Program-made: the position numbers and the translations under genes
The notes under the pieces: generated by a model
Seen by the model: the letters and a program-made list of their open reading frames with translations, nothing else
What the model was told of the DNA's origin: nothing
Database searches by the model: none
Shown: positions 56,589 through 64,000 of the stretch, piece after piece
How the letters are laid out: each line of letters opens with the position of its first letter
Position numbering within the stretch: the first letter of the stretch is position 1
From: Stutzerimonas frequens
GTDB taxonomy: Bacteria; Pseudomonadota; Gammaproteobacteria; Pseudomonadales; Pseudomonadaceae
Direction of reading: 5' to 3'
Assembly (NCBI RefSeq): GCF_024448335.1
Contig: NZ_JAMOHM010000011.1
Location: 1-64,000 of the forward strand
DNA length: 64,000 nt

Positions 56589-57092
56589 ATGCACGATTCA
56601 GCTCGTCCGCACGGCACGCTAAACCGTCGACGTTTTCTTTCTCTGTCCAGCCAGTCGCTGCTGGCGTTGAGCCTGAGCCAGTTGATCCCGGTGACCCTGC
56701 TCGCCGAGGAGCGGCAGGCGGAACTGCCTGACGGTCTGCTGCGCATGGGTCGCGACATCTTCCCCCACGATTTCATCAGCGATCGCCACTACGTACAGCC
56801 CCTGCTCGACCTCGCGGAACAGGAGCCGGCGCTGATCGGCGGCGGGCTCGACGAGCTGCAGCGTCAGGCACGCAAGGCCCACGGCAAGCGCTTCGATCAG
56901 CTGGACGAAGCCGAACGCGTGGCGCTGCTCAGCGACATCGAGGGCACCCCGTTTTTCAAGGCGGTGCGCAGCAGCCTGATGTTCGGCCTGTACGACAACA
57001 AGACGCTATTCCCGCTGTTCGGCTACGAGGGCTCGTCGTGGGAATACGGCGGCTACGTCAACCGCGGCTTCGACGATCTCAACTGGCTCTGA
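56589..57092 (+). CDS. Small Tat-signal subunit (gluconate dehydrogenase subunit 3-like)
   Basis: A 167-residue protein with a twin-arginine signal, LNRRRFLSLSSQSLLALSLS, followed by a short helical domain (LLRMGRDIFPHDFISDRHYV, later FPLFGYEGSSWEYGGY). It resembles the subunit 3 of the gluconate dehydrogenase complex and precedes a GMC oxidoreductase, as at 48439-46670. It probably exports the GMC enzyme through Tat. No partner cytochrome is encoded here. AGGAG lies nine bases before the ATG; first gene of the sigma-54 operon. Confidence 0.85.
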   Translation: MHDSARPHGTLNRRRFLSLSSQSLLALSLSQLIPVTLLAEERQAELPDGLLRMGRDIFPHDFISDRHYVQPLLDLAEQEPALIGGGLDELQRQARKAHGKRFDQLDEAERVALLSDIEGTPFFKAVRSSLMFGLYDNKTLFPLFGYEGSSWEYGGYVNRGFDDLNWL

Positions 57093-57141
57093 GCCAGGGC
57101 GCCTCGCGGCGCCGACAACAAGAACAAGAGAGGGATACCCC

Positions 57142-58719
57142 ATGGCAACTTTTGCCCAGGACGACGATGGCATCGTGGTGATCATCGGCTCCGGCGCTGG
57201 CGGCGGCACGCTGGCCAACGCGCTGGCCAAACAGAAGATTCGTAGCGTGGTGCTCGAGGCGGGCAAGCGGCACACGCTGGAGGACATCGAGAACGACGAG
57301 TGGGCGATGTTCAAGAAGATCTCCTGGCTCGACAAGCGCATCGCCGCCGGCGACTGGCACCTGGCCGAGAACAACCCCAACCTGCCGGCCTGGATCGTCA
57401 AGGGCGTCGGCGGCAGCACCGTGCACTGGGCCGGCATCGCCCTGCGCTTCCGTGATTTCGAATTCAGGATGCGGAGCATCAACGGCGACATCGCCGGAGC
57501 CAACCTGCTGGACTGGCCGGTGACCCTGGAAGAAATGGCACCCTGGTACGAGAAGGCCGAGAAGCACATGGGCGTGACCGGCCCCAGCACCGGCATGGCC
57601 TATCACCCCTGGCACAACTCCTTCAAGGTGCTGGCCACCGGCGCCAAGCGGGTCGGCTACAAGGAGATCCTCTCCGGGCCGATGGCGATCAACACCGAGC
57701 CCTACGACGACCGCGCCGCCTGCCAGCAGATCGGCTTCTGCATGCAGGGCTGCAAGATGGGCGCGAAGTGGTCGACGCTCTACACCGACATTCCCCGCGC
57801 CGAAGCCAGTGGCTATTGCGAGGTGCGCCCGCAGTCGATGGTGCTGCGCATCGAGCACGACGCCAAGGGCAAGGTGAACGGCGTGGTCTATGCCGACGCC
57901 CAGGGCAACATCCAGCGGCAGAAGGCCCGGGTGGTCTGCGTGGCGGGCAATTCCATCGAGTCGCCGCGCCTGCTGCTCAACTCCGCTTCCTCGATGTTTC
58001 CCGACGGGCTGGCCAACTCCTCCGGCCAGGTCGGCAGGAACTACATGACCCACACCACTGCGGGCATCTTCGCCGTGATGCCCAAGCCGGTGAACATGCA
58101 CCGCGGCACCACCTGCGCCGGGGTCATCTCCGACGAGTCGTACAACGATCCGTCGCGCGGTTTCGTCGGCGGTTACCGCCTGGAAATCCTCGCCCTCGGC
58201 CTGCCGTTCCTGTCCGCCTTCCTCGACCCGACGCCCAAGGGCTGGGGCCGCCAGTTCGCCTCGCGGATGGAAAAGTACAACCACATGTCCGGCGTCTGGC
58301 TGTGCGGCGAAGACCTGCCGCTGGAAAGCAACCGCATCACCCTGCACGCCAACGAGAAGGACCAGTACGGCCTGCCGATCCCGGTGGTGACCAAGAGCGA
58401 TCACCCCATGGATGCCGCCATGCGCAAGCACGGCGTCGCCGCCACCGCCAGGTGCTACGAGGCCGCCGGCGCCACCGACGTGATCGAGCTGCCGCCCTAC
58501 CCGGCCAGCCACAACATGGGCACCAACCGCATGAGCGCCAAGGCCCGTGACGGCGTGGTGAACAAGTGGGGCCAGAGCCACGACATCCCCAACCTGTTCG
58601 TTTCCGACGGCAGCCAGTTCACCACCAGCGGCGGCCAGAACCCCACCCTCACCATCGTCGCGCTGGCCCTGCGCCAGGCCGAGCAGATCGGCCGACTGCT
58701 CAACGAACGCGCGATCTGA
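57142..58719 (+). CDS. GMC-family FAD oxidoreductase
   Basis: A 525-residue flavoprotein with Rossmann motif VVIIGSGAGGGTLANALAKQ and no signal of its own. Cysteines 194, 200 and 204 in ACQQIGFCMQGCKMG parallel the Fe-S cysteines of gluconate-type dehydrogenases. Active-site region SHNMGTNRMS and GGQNPTLTIVAL. Paired with the Tat subunit upstream and located before E1 alpha, it may oxidise an alcohol or diol in the periplasm to feed the pathway; substrate is inferred, not shown. Confidence 0.88.
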   Translation: MATFAQDDDGIVVIIGSGAGGGTLANALAKQKIRSVVLEAGKRHTLEDIENDEWAMFKKISWLDKRIAAGDWHLAENNPNLPAWIVKGVGGSTVHWAGIALRFRDFEFRMRSINGDIAGANLLDWPVTLEEMAPWYEKAEKHMGVTGPSTGMAYHPWHNSFKVLATGAKRVGYKEILSGPMAINTEPYDDRAACQQIGFCMQGCKMGAKWSTLYTDIPRAEASGYCEVRPQSMVLRIEHDAKGKVNGVVYADAQGNIQRQKARVVCVAGNSIESPRLLLNSASSMFPDGLANSSGQVGRNYMTHTTAGIFAVMPKPVNMHRGTTCAGVISDESYNDPSRGFVGGYRLEILALGLPFLSAFLDPTPKGWGRQFASRMEKYNHMSGVWLCGEDLPLESNRITLHANEKDQYGLPIPVVTKSDHPMDAAMRKHGVAATARCYEAAGATDVIELPPYPASHNMGTNRMSAKARDGVVNKWGQSHDIPNLFVSDGSQFTTSGGQNPTLTIVALALRQAEQIGRLLNERAI

Positions 58720-58744
58720 CCCGTCACTAAAAGGGAGTCCACCC

Positions 58745-59734
58745 ATGACCCAGCCCACCCCCTCGCAGCGCCTGTGGATGTACGAGCAGATGCTGACCAG
58801 CCGCTACATGGAGGAATCCATCGAGCGCATCTACATGGAAGGCAAGACGCCGGTGTTCAACATGGCCAAGGGGCCGATTCCCGGCGAGATGCACCTCTCC
58901 AACGGCCAGGAGCCCTGCGCGGTGGGCGTCTGTGCCCACCTCGAGGCCGCGGACATCGTCACCGCCACCCACCGCCCGCACCACATCGCCGTGGCCAAGG
59001 GCGTCGACCTCAACGAGATGATGGCCGAGATCTTCGGCAAGGCCACCGGGCTTTCCGGCGGCCGCGGCGGCCACATGCACCTGTTCGATGGCCGGGTGAA
59101 TTTCTCCTGCTCGGGGATCATCGCCGAGGGCATGGGCCCAGCCGTGGGTGCGGCGCTGTCGCGGCAGATGCAGGGCAAGCCCGGCGTGGCCGTGTCCTTC
59201 ATCGGCGAGGGCGCGGCCAACCAGGGCGCTTTCCACGAAACGCTGAACCTCGCCGCGCTGTGGAAGCTGCCGGTGGTGTTCGTCATCGAGGACAACGCCT
59301 GGGGCATCTCGGTGGCCAAGGCCAGCGCTACCTGCATCAAGCAGCACCACGTGCGCGCCGCGGCCTACGGCATGCCCGGTGTGTTCGTCGAGAACAACGA
59401 CCCGGACGGCGTGTTCCGCGCGGCCGGCGAAGCCATCGAGCGCGCCCGTGCCGGTGGCGGCCCGACCCTCATCGAGATCGAGACCTATCGCCTGGCCGGC
59501 CACTTCATGGGCGATGGCGAAACCTACCGCCCCGAGGGCGAGAAGGACGGCCTGATGAAAAAGGACCCGATTCCCGGCTACCGCCAGCGCCTGATCGACG
59601 AGGGCGTGATGACCGAGGCGCAGGCCGAGGACATCGCCGCGCGCGCCCGCGGCCGTATCGACGAAGCGGTCGAGTTCGCCCGCGAAAGCCCCTACCCGCG
59701 CCCGGAAGAGGCGCTCGAGCAAGTGTTCGTGTGA
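58745..59734 (+). CDS. acoA: Thiamine-diphosphate dehydrogenase E1 alpha (AcoA-like)
   Basis: A 329-residue E1 alpha subunit with the thiamine diphosphate-binding segment SFIGEGAANQGAFHETLNLA and a conserved GGRGGHMHLFD. It belongs to the acetoin dehydrogenase/pyruvate E1 type, which cleaves acetoin (or another 2-hydroxyketone) and passes the acetyl-type group to lipoyl E2. Partner E1 beta is two genes downstream, with the alcohol dehydrogenase between them, an order differing from contiguous acoA-acoB. Confidence 0.93.
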   Translation: MTQPTPSQRLWMYEQMLTSRYMEESIERIYMEGKTPVFNMAKGPIPGEMHLSNGQEPCAVGVCAHLEAADIVTATHRPHHIAVAKGVDLNEMMAEIFGKATGLSGGRGGHMHLFDGRVNFSCSGIIAEGMGPAVGAALSRQMQGKPGVAVSFIGEGAANQGAFHETLNLAALWKLPVVFVIEDNAWGISVAKASATCIKQHHVRAAAYGMPGVFVENNDPDGVFRAAGEAIERARAGGGPTLIEIETYRLAGHFMGDGETYRPEGEKDGLMKKDPIPGYRQRLIDEGVMTEAQAEDIAARARGRIDEAVEFARESPYPRPEEALEQVFV

Positions 59735-59763
59735 ACCGATCCGAATAACACGAGGAACACCCC

Positions 59764-60852
59764 ATGAACAGCCAAGCCACCATGACCGCCGCCGTCTGGC
59801 ACGGCCGCAAGGACATCCGCCTGGAACAGGTGCCGCTACCTGACGCGCCGCAACCGGGCTGGGTGCAGATCCGCGTGCACTGGTGCGGCATCTGCGGTTC
59901 CGACCTGCACGAGTACCTCGCCGGGCCTGTGTTCATCCCGGTGGATGCGCCCCACCCGCTCACCGGCATCAAGGGCCAGTGCATTCTCGGCCACGAGTTC
60001 TGCGGCGAGATCGTCGCCCTGGGCGAAGGCGTCGAGGGCTATGCACCGGGCGACAAGGTCGCCGCCGACGCCTGCCAGCACTGCGGCCAGTGCCGTTTCT
60101 GCAAGACCGGCCAGTACAACCTCTGCGAGCAGCTCGCCTTCACGGGCCTGATGAATAACGGCGCCTTCGCCGAATTCGTCAACGTGCCCGCCGAGCTGCT
60201 CTACCGCCTGCCCGACGGCTTTCCGCTGGAGGCTGGCGCGCTGATCGAACCGTTGGCGGTCGGCATGCACGCGGTGAAGAAGGCCGGCAGCCTGTTGGGC
60301 GAGACGGTTGTGGTGGTCGGCGCCGGCACCATCGGCCTATGCACCATCATGTGCGCCAAGGCCGCCGGCGCCGGCCAGGTGATCGCCCTGGAAATGTCCG
60401 CTGCGCGCAAGGCCAAGGCGCTGGAAGTCGGCGCCACGCGGGTCATCGACCCCAGCGAGTGCGACGCCATCGCCGAGATCAAGGCACTCACCGGCGGCTA
60501 CGGCGCCGACACCTCCTTCGAATGCATCGGCCACAAGGCCACCGCCAAGCTCGCCATCGACGTGATCCGCAAAGCCGGTCGCTGCGTGATGGTGGGCATC
60601 TTCGAGGAGCCCTCGGAATTCAACTTCTTCGAGATCGTCGCCACCGAGAAACAGGTGATCGGCTCGCTCGCCTACGCCGGCGAATTCGCCGACGTCATCG
60701 CCCTGATCAGCGACGGCCGCATGGACGTCACCCCGCTGATCACCGGGCGCATCGGCCTGGACAGCATCCTCGAGCAGGGCTTCGAGGAGCTGGCCAACCA
60801 CAAGGACCGCAACGTCAAGATCATCGTCAGCCCCAGCGCGCTGGCCAGCTGA
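59764..60852 (+). CDS. Zinc MDR dehydrogenase, 2,3-butanediol dehydrogenase type
   Basis: A 362-residue zinc alcohol dehydrogenase. Catalytic zinc motif GHEFCGEIVAL, structural zinc cysteines in CQHCGQCRFCKTGQYNLCEQ and the coenzyme motif VVVVGAGTIGLCTIMCAKAA are intact. Within an acetoin-type operon it most likely interconverts 2,3-butanediol and acetoin with NAD. It sits between acoA and acoB and shares their operon. Confidence 0.9.
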   Translation: MNSQATMTAAVWHGRKDIRLEQVPLPDAPQPGWVQIRVHWCGICGSDLHEYLAGPVFIPVDAPHPLTGIKGQCILGHEFCGEIVALGEGVEGYAPGDKVAADACQHCGQCRFCKTGQYNLCEQLAFTGLMNNGAFAEFVNVPAELLYRLPDGFPLEAGALIEPLAVGMHAVKKAGSLLGETVVVVGAGTIGLCTIMCAKAAGAGQVIALEMSAARKAKALEVGATRVIDPSECDAIAEIKALTGGYGADTSFECIGHKATAKLAIDVIRKAGRCVMVGIFEEPSEFNFFEIVATEKQVIGSLAYAGEFADVIALISDGRMDVTPLITGRIGLDSILEQGFEELANHKDRNVKIIVSPSALAS

Positions 60853-60865
60853 GCAGGAGACCACC

Positions 60866-61888
60866 ATGACCACAGCAGTAAAGGAAAGAAAGCTCACCGT
60901 CGCCCGCGCCATGGCTGAAGCCGTGGCCCAGGAGATGCGCCTTGACCCGAAAGTGTTCGTGATGGGAGAGGACATCGGCCAGCTCGGCGGCGTGTTCGGC
61001 AACACCCGCGGGCTCTACGAGGAATTCGGCAAGGAGCGCATTCGCGACACGCCGATCTCCGAAACCGCCTTCATCGGCGCCGCCGTGGGTGCCGCCTCGG
61101 ACGGCATGCGGCCGATCGTCGAGCTGATGTTCGTCGACTTCTTCGGCGTCTGCATGGACGCCATCTACAACCTGATGGCCAAGAATACCTACTTCTCCGG
61201 CGGCAAGGTGCCGGTGCCCATGGTGCTGATGGCCTCCACCGGCGCCGGTTACTCGGACGCCGCCCAGCACTCGCAGTGCCTCTACGGCACCTTCGCCCAC
61301 CTGCCGGGCATGAAAGTCGTCGTGCCTAGCAACGCCTATGACGCCAAGGGCCTGATGACCGCGGCGATTCGCGATGACAACCCGGTGGTCTACCTCTTCC
61401 ACAAGGCGCTGCAAGGCATGGGCTGGCTGGGCACCGAGAAAGGCGCCACCGTGCCGGTACCGGACGAGCCCTACATCGTCGAGATCGGCAAGGCCAAGAC
61501 CGTGCGCGAGGGTCGTGACGTCAGCCTGGTCAGCCTCGGCGCCGGTGTGCATCACGCCCTGCGCGCCGCCGCGACGCTTGAGAAGGACGGCGTCAGCGCC
61601 GAGGTCATCGACCTGCGCAGTCTGGTGCCGCTGGACCGCGAGCACGTCATCGCTTCGGTGAAGAAAACCGGCCGGCTGATCGTGATCGACGAGGACTACC
61701 ACAGCTTCGGCGTCAGCGGCGAAATCATCGCCAGTGTGGTCGAGCACGACATCGGCATGCTCAAGGCGCGCCCGCAACGGGTGGCCTTCCCCGACATCCC
61801 CATCCCCTTCACCCCGGTCATGGAGCAATGGGCCCTGCCCAACGCGGACAAGATCGTGGCCGCCTATCACGCCATGCATAAGGAATGA
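60866..61888 (+). CDS. acoB: Thiamine-diphosphate dehydrogenase E1 beta (AcoB-like)
   Basis: A 340-residue E1 beta subunit, with EDIGQLGGVFGNTRGLYEEF, DTPISETAFIGAAVG and the C-terminal DEDYHSFGVSGEIIASVVE, diagnostic of transketolase-fold E1 beta. Forms the heterotetramer with AcoA. Starts 13 bases after the butanediol dehydrogenase stop and is followed at once by the lipoyl protein gene. Confidence 0.94.
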   Translation: MTTAVKERKLTVARAMAEAVAQEMRLDPKVFVMGEDIGQLGGVFGNTRGLYEEFGKERIRDTPISETAFIGAAVGAASDGMRPIVELMFVDFFGVCMDAIYNLMAKNTYFSGGKVPVPMVLMASTGAGYSDAAQHSQCLYGTFAHLPGMKVVVPSNAYDAKGLMTAAIRDDNPVVYLFHKALQGMGWLGTEKGATVPVPDEPYIVEIGKAKTVREGRDVSLVSLGAGVHHALRAAATLEKDGVSAEVIDLRSLVPLDREHVIASVKKTGRLIVIDEDYHSFGVSGEIIASVVEHDIGMLKARPQRVAFPDIPIPFTPVMEQWALPNADKIVAAYHAMHKE

Positions 61889-61893
61889 CGTTT

Positions 61894-62127
61894 ATGAGTA
61901 CCCCCATCGTGATTGCAGACGACCTCTGGGAAGGCGACGCCGAAGCGGTGATCACCTCCTGGCTGGTCAGCGACGGCGCCGAAGTGGCCGCCGGTGACCT
62001 GGTCGCCGAGGTCATGTCGGAAAAGGCCCAGTTCGAGATCGAGGCGCCGGCTGCCGGCGTGCTGAAGATCCTCGAGGAAGAAGACGCGGTGATCGCCAAG
62101 GGTGCGGTCATCGGCCAGGTGGAATAG
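61894..62127 (+). CDS. Free-standing lipoyl-domain carrier protein, 77 aa
   Basis: A 77-residue biotin/lipoyl attachment domain and nothing else. The modified lysine is Lys44 in VAEVMSEKAQFEIEAPAAG, flanked by the two hairpin sheets of the lipoyl fold. Normally this domain is the N-terminal part of E2. The ATG at 61894 is used since AAGGA (61880-61884) is nine bases upstream. The next gene, two bases away, encodes the E2 catalytic domain, so the usual AcoC is split into two proteins. Confidence 0.93.
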   Translation: MSTPIVIADDLWEGDAEAVITSWLVSDGAEVAAGDLVAEVMSEKAQFEIEAPAAGVLKILEEEDAVIAKGAVIGQVE

Positions 62128-62129
62128 CC

Positions 62130-62831
62130 ATGACTCGACTGGAAATCCTGCCCGAGCGCGCTTCCGAACGGGTGCCGCTCAAGGGCATGCGCAAGATGAT
62201 CGCGGCGAAGATGCACGAAAGCCTGCAGACCACCGCGCAGCTGACCCACCACAGCGAATGCCGGCTGGATGCGCTGAAAACCCGCCGCGCCGAGCTGAAG
62301 GCCGAGGGCAGCGCGGTGTCCGTGCAGGACCTGTTGCTGCTCAAGGTGATCGAGACGCTGCAGGCCCACCCCAGCCTCAATGCCACGCTGGAAGAAGAGG
62401 TGATCCACCACCATGCGGCGGTGCATCTGGGCCTCGCCATTCCACTGCCGGGCGATCTGCTGGTCGCCCCGGCGTTGTTCAATGCCGAACAACTGGACGG
62501 CGAAAGCCTGTCCCAGGCGCGCAAGGCGCTGGTGGACAAGGCCCAGACCGGCAAGCTGTCGGTCAAGGAGCTGACCGGCGCCACCTTTACCGTCTCCAAC
62601 CTGGGACTGTCGCGGGTGCACCACTTCACGCCGATCCTCAATCCGCCGCAGGTGGCTATCCTCGGGGTCGGTGGCATCCAGCGGCGGCTGGAACTCGGGC
62701 CGAGCGGCGAACTGGTGGAAGTCGAGTGGATGGGCCTGTCGCTGACCTTCGACCATCGCGCTGTCAACGGCTCACCCGCGGCTGAATTTCTCGATGATCT
62801 CTGCCGGCGCATCGAGGGGTACGCGGCATGA
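62130..62831 (+). CDS. acoC: E2 acyltransferase catalytic domain (lacks lipoyl and binding domains)
   Basis: A 233-residue 2-oxoacid dehydrogenase acyltransferase core. Catalytic histidine is His209 in LTFDHRAVNGSPAAEF; N-terminal LKGMRKMIAAKMHESL begins the catalytic domain directly. There is no lipoyl domain and no recognisable peripheral subunit-binding domain, so E1/E3 recruitment must use another contact. It starts two bases after the lipoyl-protein stop and overlaps the lipoate-ligase-like gene by four bases. Confidence 0.92.
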   Translation: MTRLEILPERASERVPLKGMRKMIAAKMHESLQTTAQLTHHSECRLDALKTRRAELKAEGSAVSVQDLLLLKVIETLQAHPSLNATLEEEVIHHHAAVHLGLAIPLPGDLLVAPALFNAEQLDGESLSQARKALVDKAQTGKLSVKELTGATFTVSNLGLSRVHHFTPILNPPQVAILGVGGIQRRLELGPSGELVEVEWMGLSLTFDHRAVNGSPAAEFLDDLCRRIEGYAA

Positions 62832-63595
62832 ACGGCATCGCCCGGTTCAGCGTGGGCGCCGGCCTGAATGCCGAGCGGGCCTTGCTGCAGCGCGTCTGTG
62901 ACGGACTGTTCGACTGCCAGCTGCTGCTCTGGCGCCCCACCGGCCAGGCACTGGTGATGCCCGGCAGCTTCGAGCGCCGCCCCGGTTTCGCCTTGGCCAG
63001 CCAACGCTGCGCGGCGCAGGGCTGGCCGATCCTGCTGCGCGACACCGGCGGCGAGCCGGTGCCGCAATCATCGGCGGTGCTCAACATCGCGCTGGCCTGC
63101 ACCATGCCGGTCAGCGAGGAGACCGGCAAGCGCATCGTCGTCGCCTACGAGCGACTGCTCGATCCCCTGGCGCTGTGGCTCGCCGAACATGGTCTGCGGG
63201 CAGGAGTCGGCGCGGTTCCAGGCGCCTTTTGCGACGGCCGCTTCAACCTGACGTTGGAGGGCCGCAAGCTGGCCGGCACCGCGCAACGCTGGCGGCGCAG
63301 CTGCGACGGCCGCCCAGCAGTGCTCGCTCATGCGGCTGTGCTGATGGAGGACTGGCGCGAGCCCATGGCCGATGTCGTCAACCGCTTCTATCACGCCTGC
63401 GCCAGCGACCTCCGCTGCCAGGCCGACAGCCATCTGGCTCTCAGCGAGCGACTGCCGGCCGCGTGGAGCGAGGCCGAGTCATTGGCCGACCGTTATCAGC
63501 GCGTTCTGGCCTGGCAAGGTCTGCAGCTCGGCGCCCGCCCTTTGCCGTGCCCGACCGCAAGCGCGGTCGCCGGTCCCCCCTCCCCCTTGCTTTGA
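62828..63595 (+). CDS. Lipoate-protein ligase-family protein
   Basis: A 255-residue protein of the biotin/lipoate ligase fold. RDTGGEPVPQSSAVLNIALA, the CDGRFN loop (135-140) and KLAGTAQRW with invariant Lys147 are the characteristic lipoate-binding residues. It could attach lipoate or octanoate, most likely to the small lipoyl protein of this operon; ligase versus transferase activity cannot be told from the sequence. Start overlaps the E2 stop. Confidence 0.85.
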   Translation: MNGIARFSVGAGLNAERALLQRVCDGLFDCQLLLWRPTGQALVMPGSFERRPGFALASQRCAAQGWPILLRDTGGEPVPQSSAVLNIALACTMPVSEETGKRIVVAYERLLDPLALWLAEHGLRAGVGAVPGAFCDGRFNLTLEGRKLAGTAQRWRRSCDGRPAVLAHAAVLMEDWREPMADVVNRFYHACASDLRCQADSHLALSERLPAAWSEAESLADRYQRVLAWQGLQLGARPLPCPTASAVAGPPSPLL

Positions 63596-63645
63596 ACAAC
63601 AAAACGGTCAGCCATCCGGCCTGGCCATGCATCGGAGGCAACACC

Positions 63646-63741
63646 ATGAGCTACCCCACCACCGCCCCGCCCAAAGTCCGTCTGCGCGACCAGCGCGGTA
63701 TCCAGCCCTTCGGCCGAACAGCGCCGAACGTCAGGGAGTAA
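63646..63741 (+). CDS. 31-residue peptide with strong ribosome binding site
   Basis: A short frame translating MSYPTTAPPKVRLRDQRGIQ and ending PFGRTAPNVRE, 31 residues, basic and Pro/Arg-rich, with no cysteine and no signal. It is preceded by GGAGG seven bases before the ATG and lies 50 bases after the ligase gene, before the PQQ dehydrogenase. I do not recognise it; it does not match PqqA. It may be a real small protein, a leader peptide or a peptide precursor. Confidence rests on the ribosome binding site and position only. Confidence 0.5.
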   Translation: MSYPTTAPPKVRLRDQRGIQPFGRTAPNVRE

Positions 63742-63825
63742 ACACGTTTTAAAAACATTACCGGTAGATGCTCGCTTGACGCATGCCGGAAGCGCTGAAC
63801 AACCCTAAACAAGGTAATAATAAAA

Positions 63826-64000
63826 ATGAAATCAAGACGACCAACTCTAAGGGTACCTGTGTTAATGGCGGCTTCGCTTTTTGCAACTGCGCCATTGTAT
63901 GCATCAGACAGGATGATTACCGACAAAGAACTGTCTGATGAATCAAACACTGCTGACTGGCTGGCTTATGGACGCACACACTCCGAACAGCGGTTCAGCC
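63826..64000 (+). CDS. PQQ-dependent alcohol dehydrogenase, N-terminus only (cut by window edge)
   Basis: The first 58 codons of a quinoprotein: MKSRRPTLRVPVLMAASLFA signal peptide, then NTADWLAYGRTHSEQRFS, the opening of methanol/ethanol-type PQQ dehydrogenases with the characteristic YGR-T-x-x-x-QR motif. Codons and bases here are clearly less GC-rich than in the genes to the left. AAGG (63811-63814) lies upstream of the ATG. Function beyond family cannot be judged from the fragment. Confidence 0.85.
   Translation, partial: MKSRRPTLRVPVLMAASLFATAPLYASDRMITDKELSDESNTADWLAYGRTHSEQRFS

Noticed and set aside
57079..58758. 559-residue open frame antisense to the GMC oxidoreductase
   Set aside because: Gly/His-rich shadow with no domain; the GMC frame is conserved.

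Overview
This window is GC-rich, densely coded DNA whose gene content and order (purM-purN, dapC/dapD with csdA-csdE, tsdBA, glpD, a curli locus, AcoR-controlled alpha-keto complex genes) fit a gamma-proteobacterium of the Pseudomonas/Stutzerimonas (P. stutzeri) group. It looks chromosomal: I saw no insertion sequence, phage gene, integrase, CRISPR array, rRNA or tRNA. Both ends cut genes: an AI-2E/PerM permease at the left and a PQQ-type alcohol dehydrogenase at the right.

Layout. 1-11 kb is housekeeping: PerM and a DUF2066 protein (minus), purine genes purM-purN, two envelope proteins, lysine/peptidoglycan precursor genes dapC and dapD, small redox and conserved proteins, and the cysteine desulfurase pair csdA-csdE. 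11-14 kb holds an orphan FabH-like synthase and the thiosulfate dehydrogenase/tetrathionate reductase pair tsdB-tsdA. 14-26 kb is mixed: small conserved proteins, an ankyrin protein, a MASE2-GGDEF diguanylate cyclase, ybaK, glpD, metE with metR and an exoD-like gene between them, an SDR, a VOC protein and a LysE exporter. 26-30.6 kb is a one-direction curli locus, csgD-csgE-csgF-csgG-csgB-csgA, whose last gene encodes an unusually long curlin with about 18 repeats. 31-34.8 kb has a Tsx-like porin, RutR-like and LysR regulators, a retropepsin-like protein and a frameshifted DUF305 gene. 35-42.3 kb is an iron-siderophore uptake locus (MFS, TonB receptor, two FecCD permeases, ATPase, binding protein) with a Fur-box-like site.

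42-54 kb carries an rRNA-type methyltransferase, a beta-CASP nuclease, a three-subunit periplasmic flavo-cytochrome dehydrogenase (gluconate-dehydrogenase type), gamma-glutamyltransferase, an MDR oxidoreductase and an exported SGNH/SASA esterase. 54-64 kb is the most unusual part: a divergent AcoR-type sigma-54 activator faces an operon with a run of TGTAAAGCG-type palindromes and a -24/-12 promoter. The operon encodes a Tat-signal small subunit, a GMC oxidoreductase, E1 alpha, a butanediol-dehydrogenase-like enzyme, E1 beta, a free-standing lipoyl protein, a catalytic-domain-only E2, a lipoate-ligase-family protein, a 31-residue peptide with a strong ribosome binding site, and then the PQQ alcohol dehydrogenase. 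It lacks its own E3 in view. I infer a pathway that oxidises an alcohol/diol and cleaves the resulting hydroxyketone to acetyl-CoA, with a split E2 and its own lipoylation enzyme.
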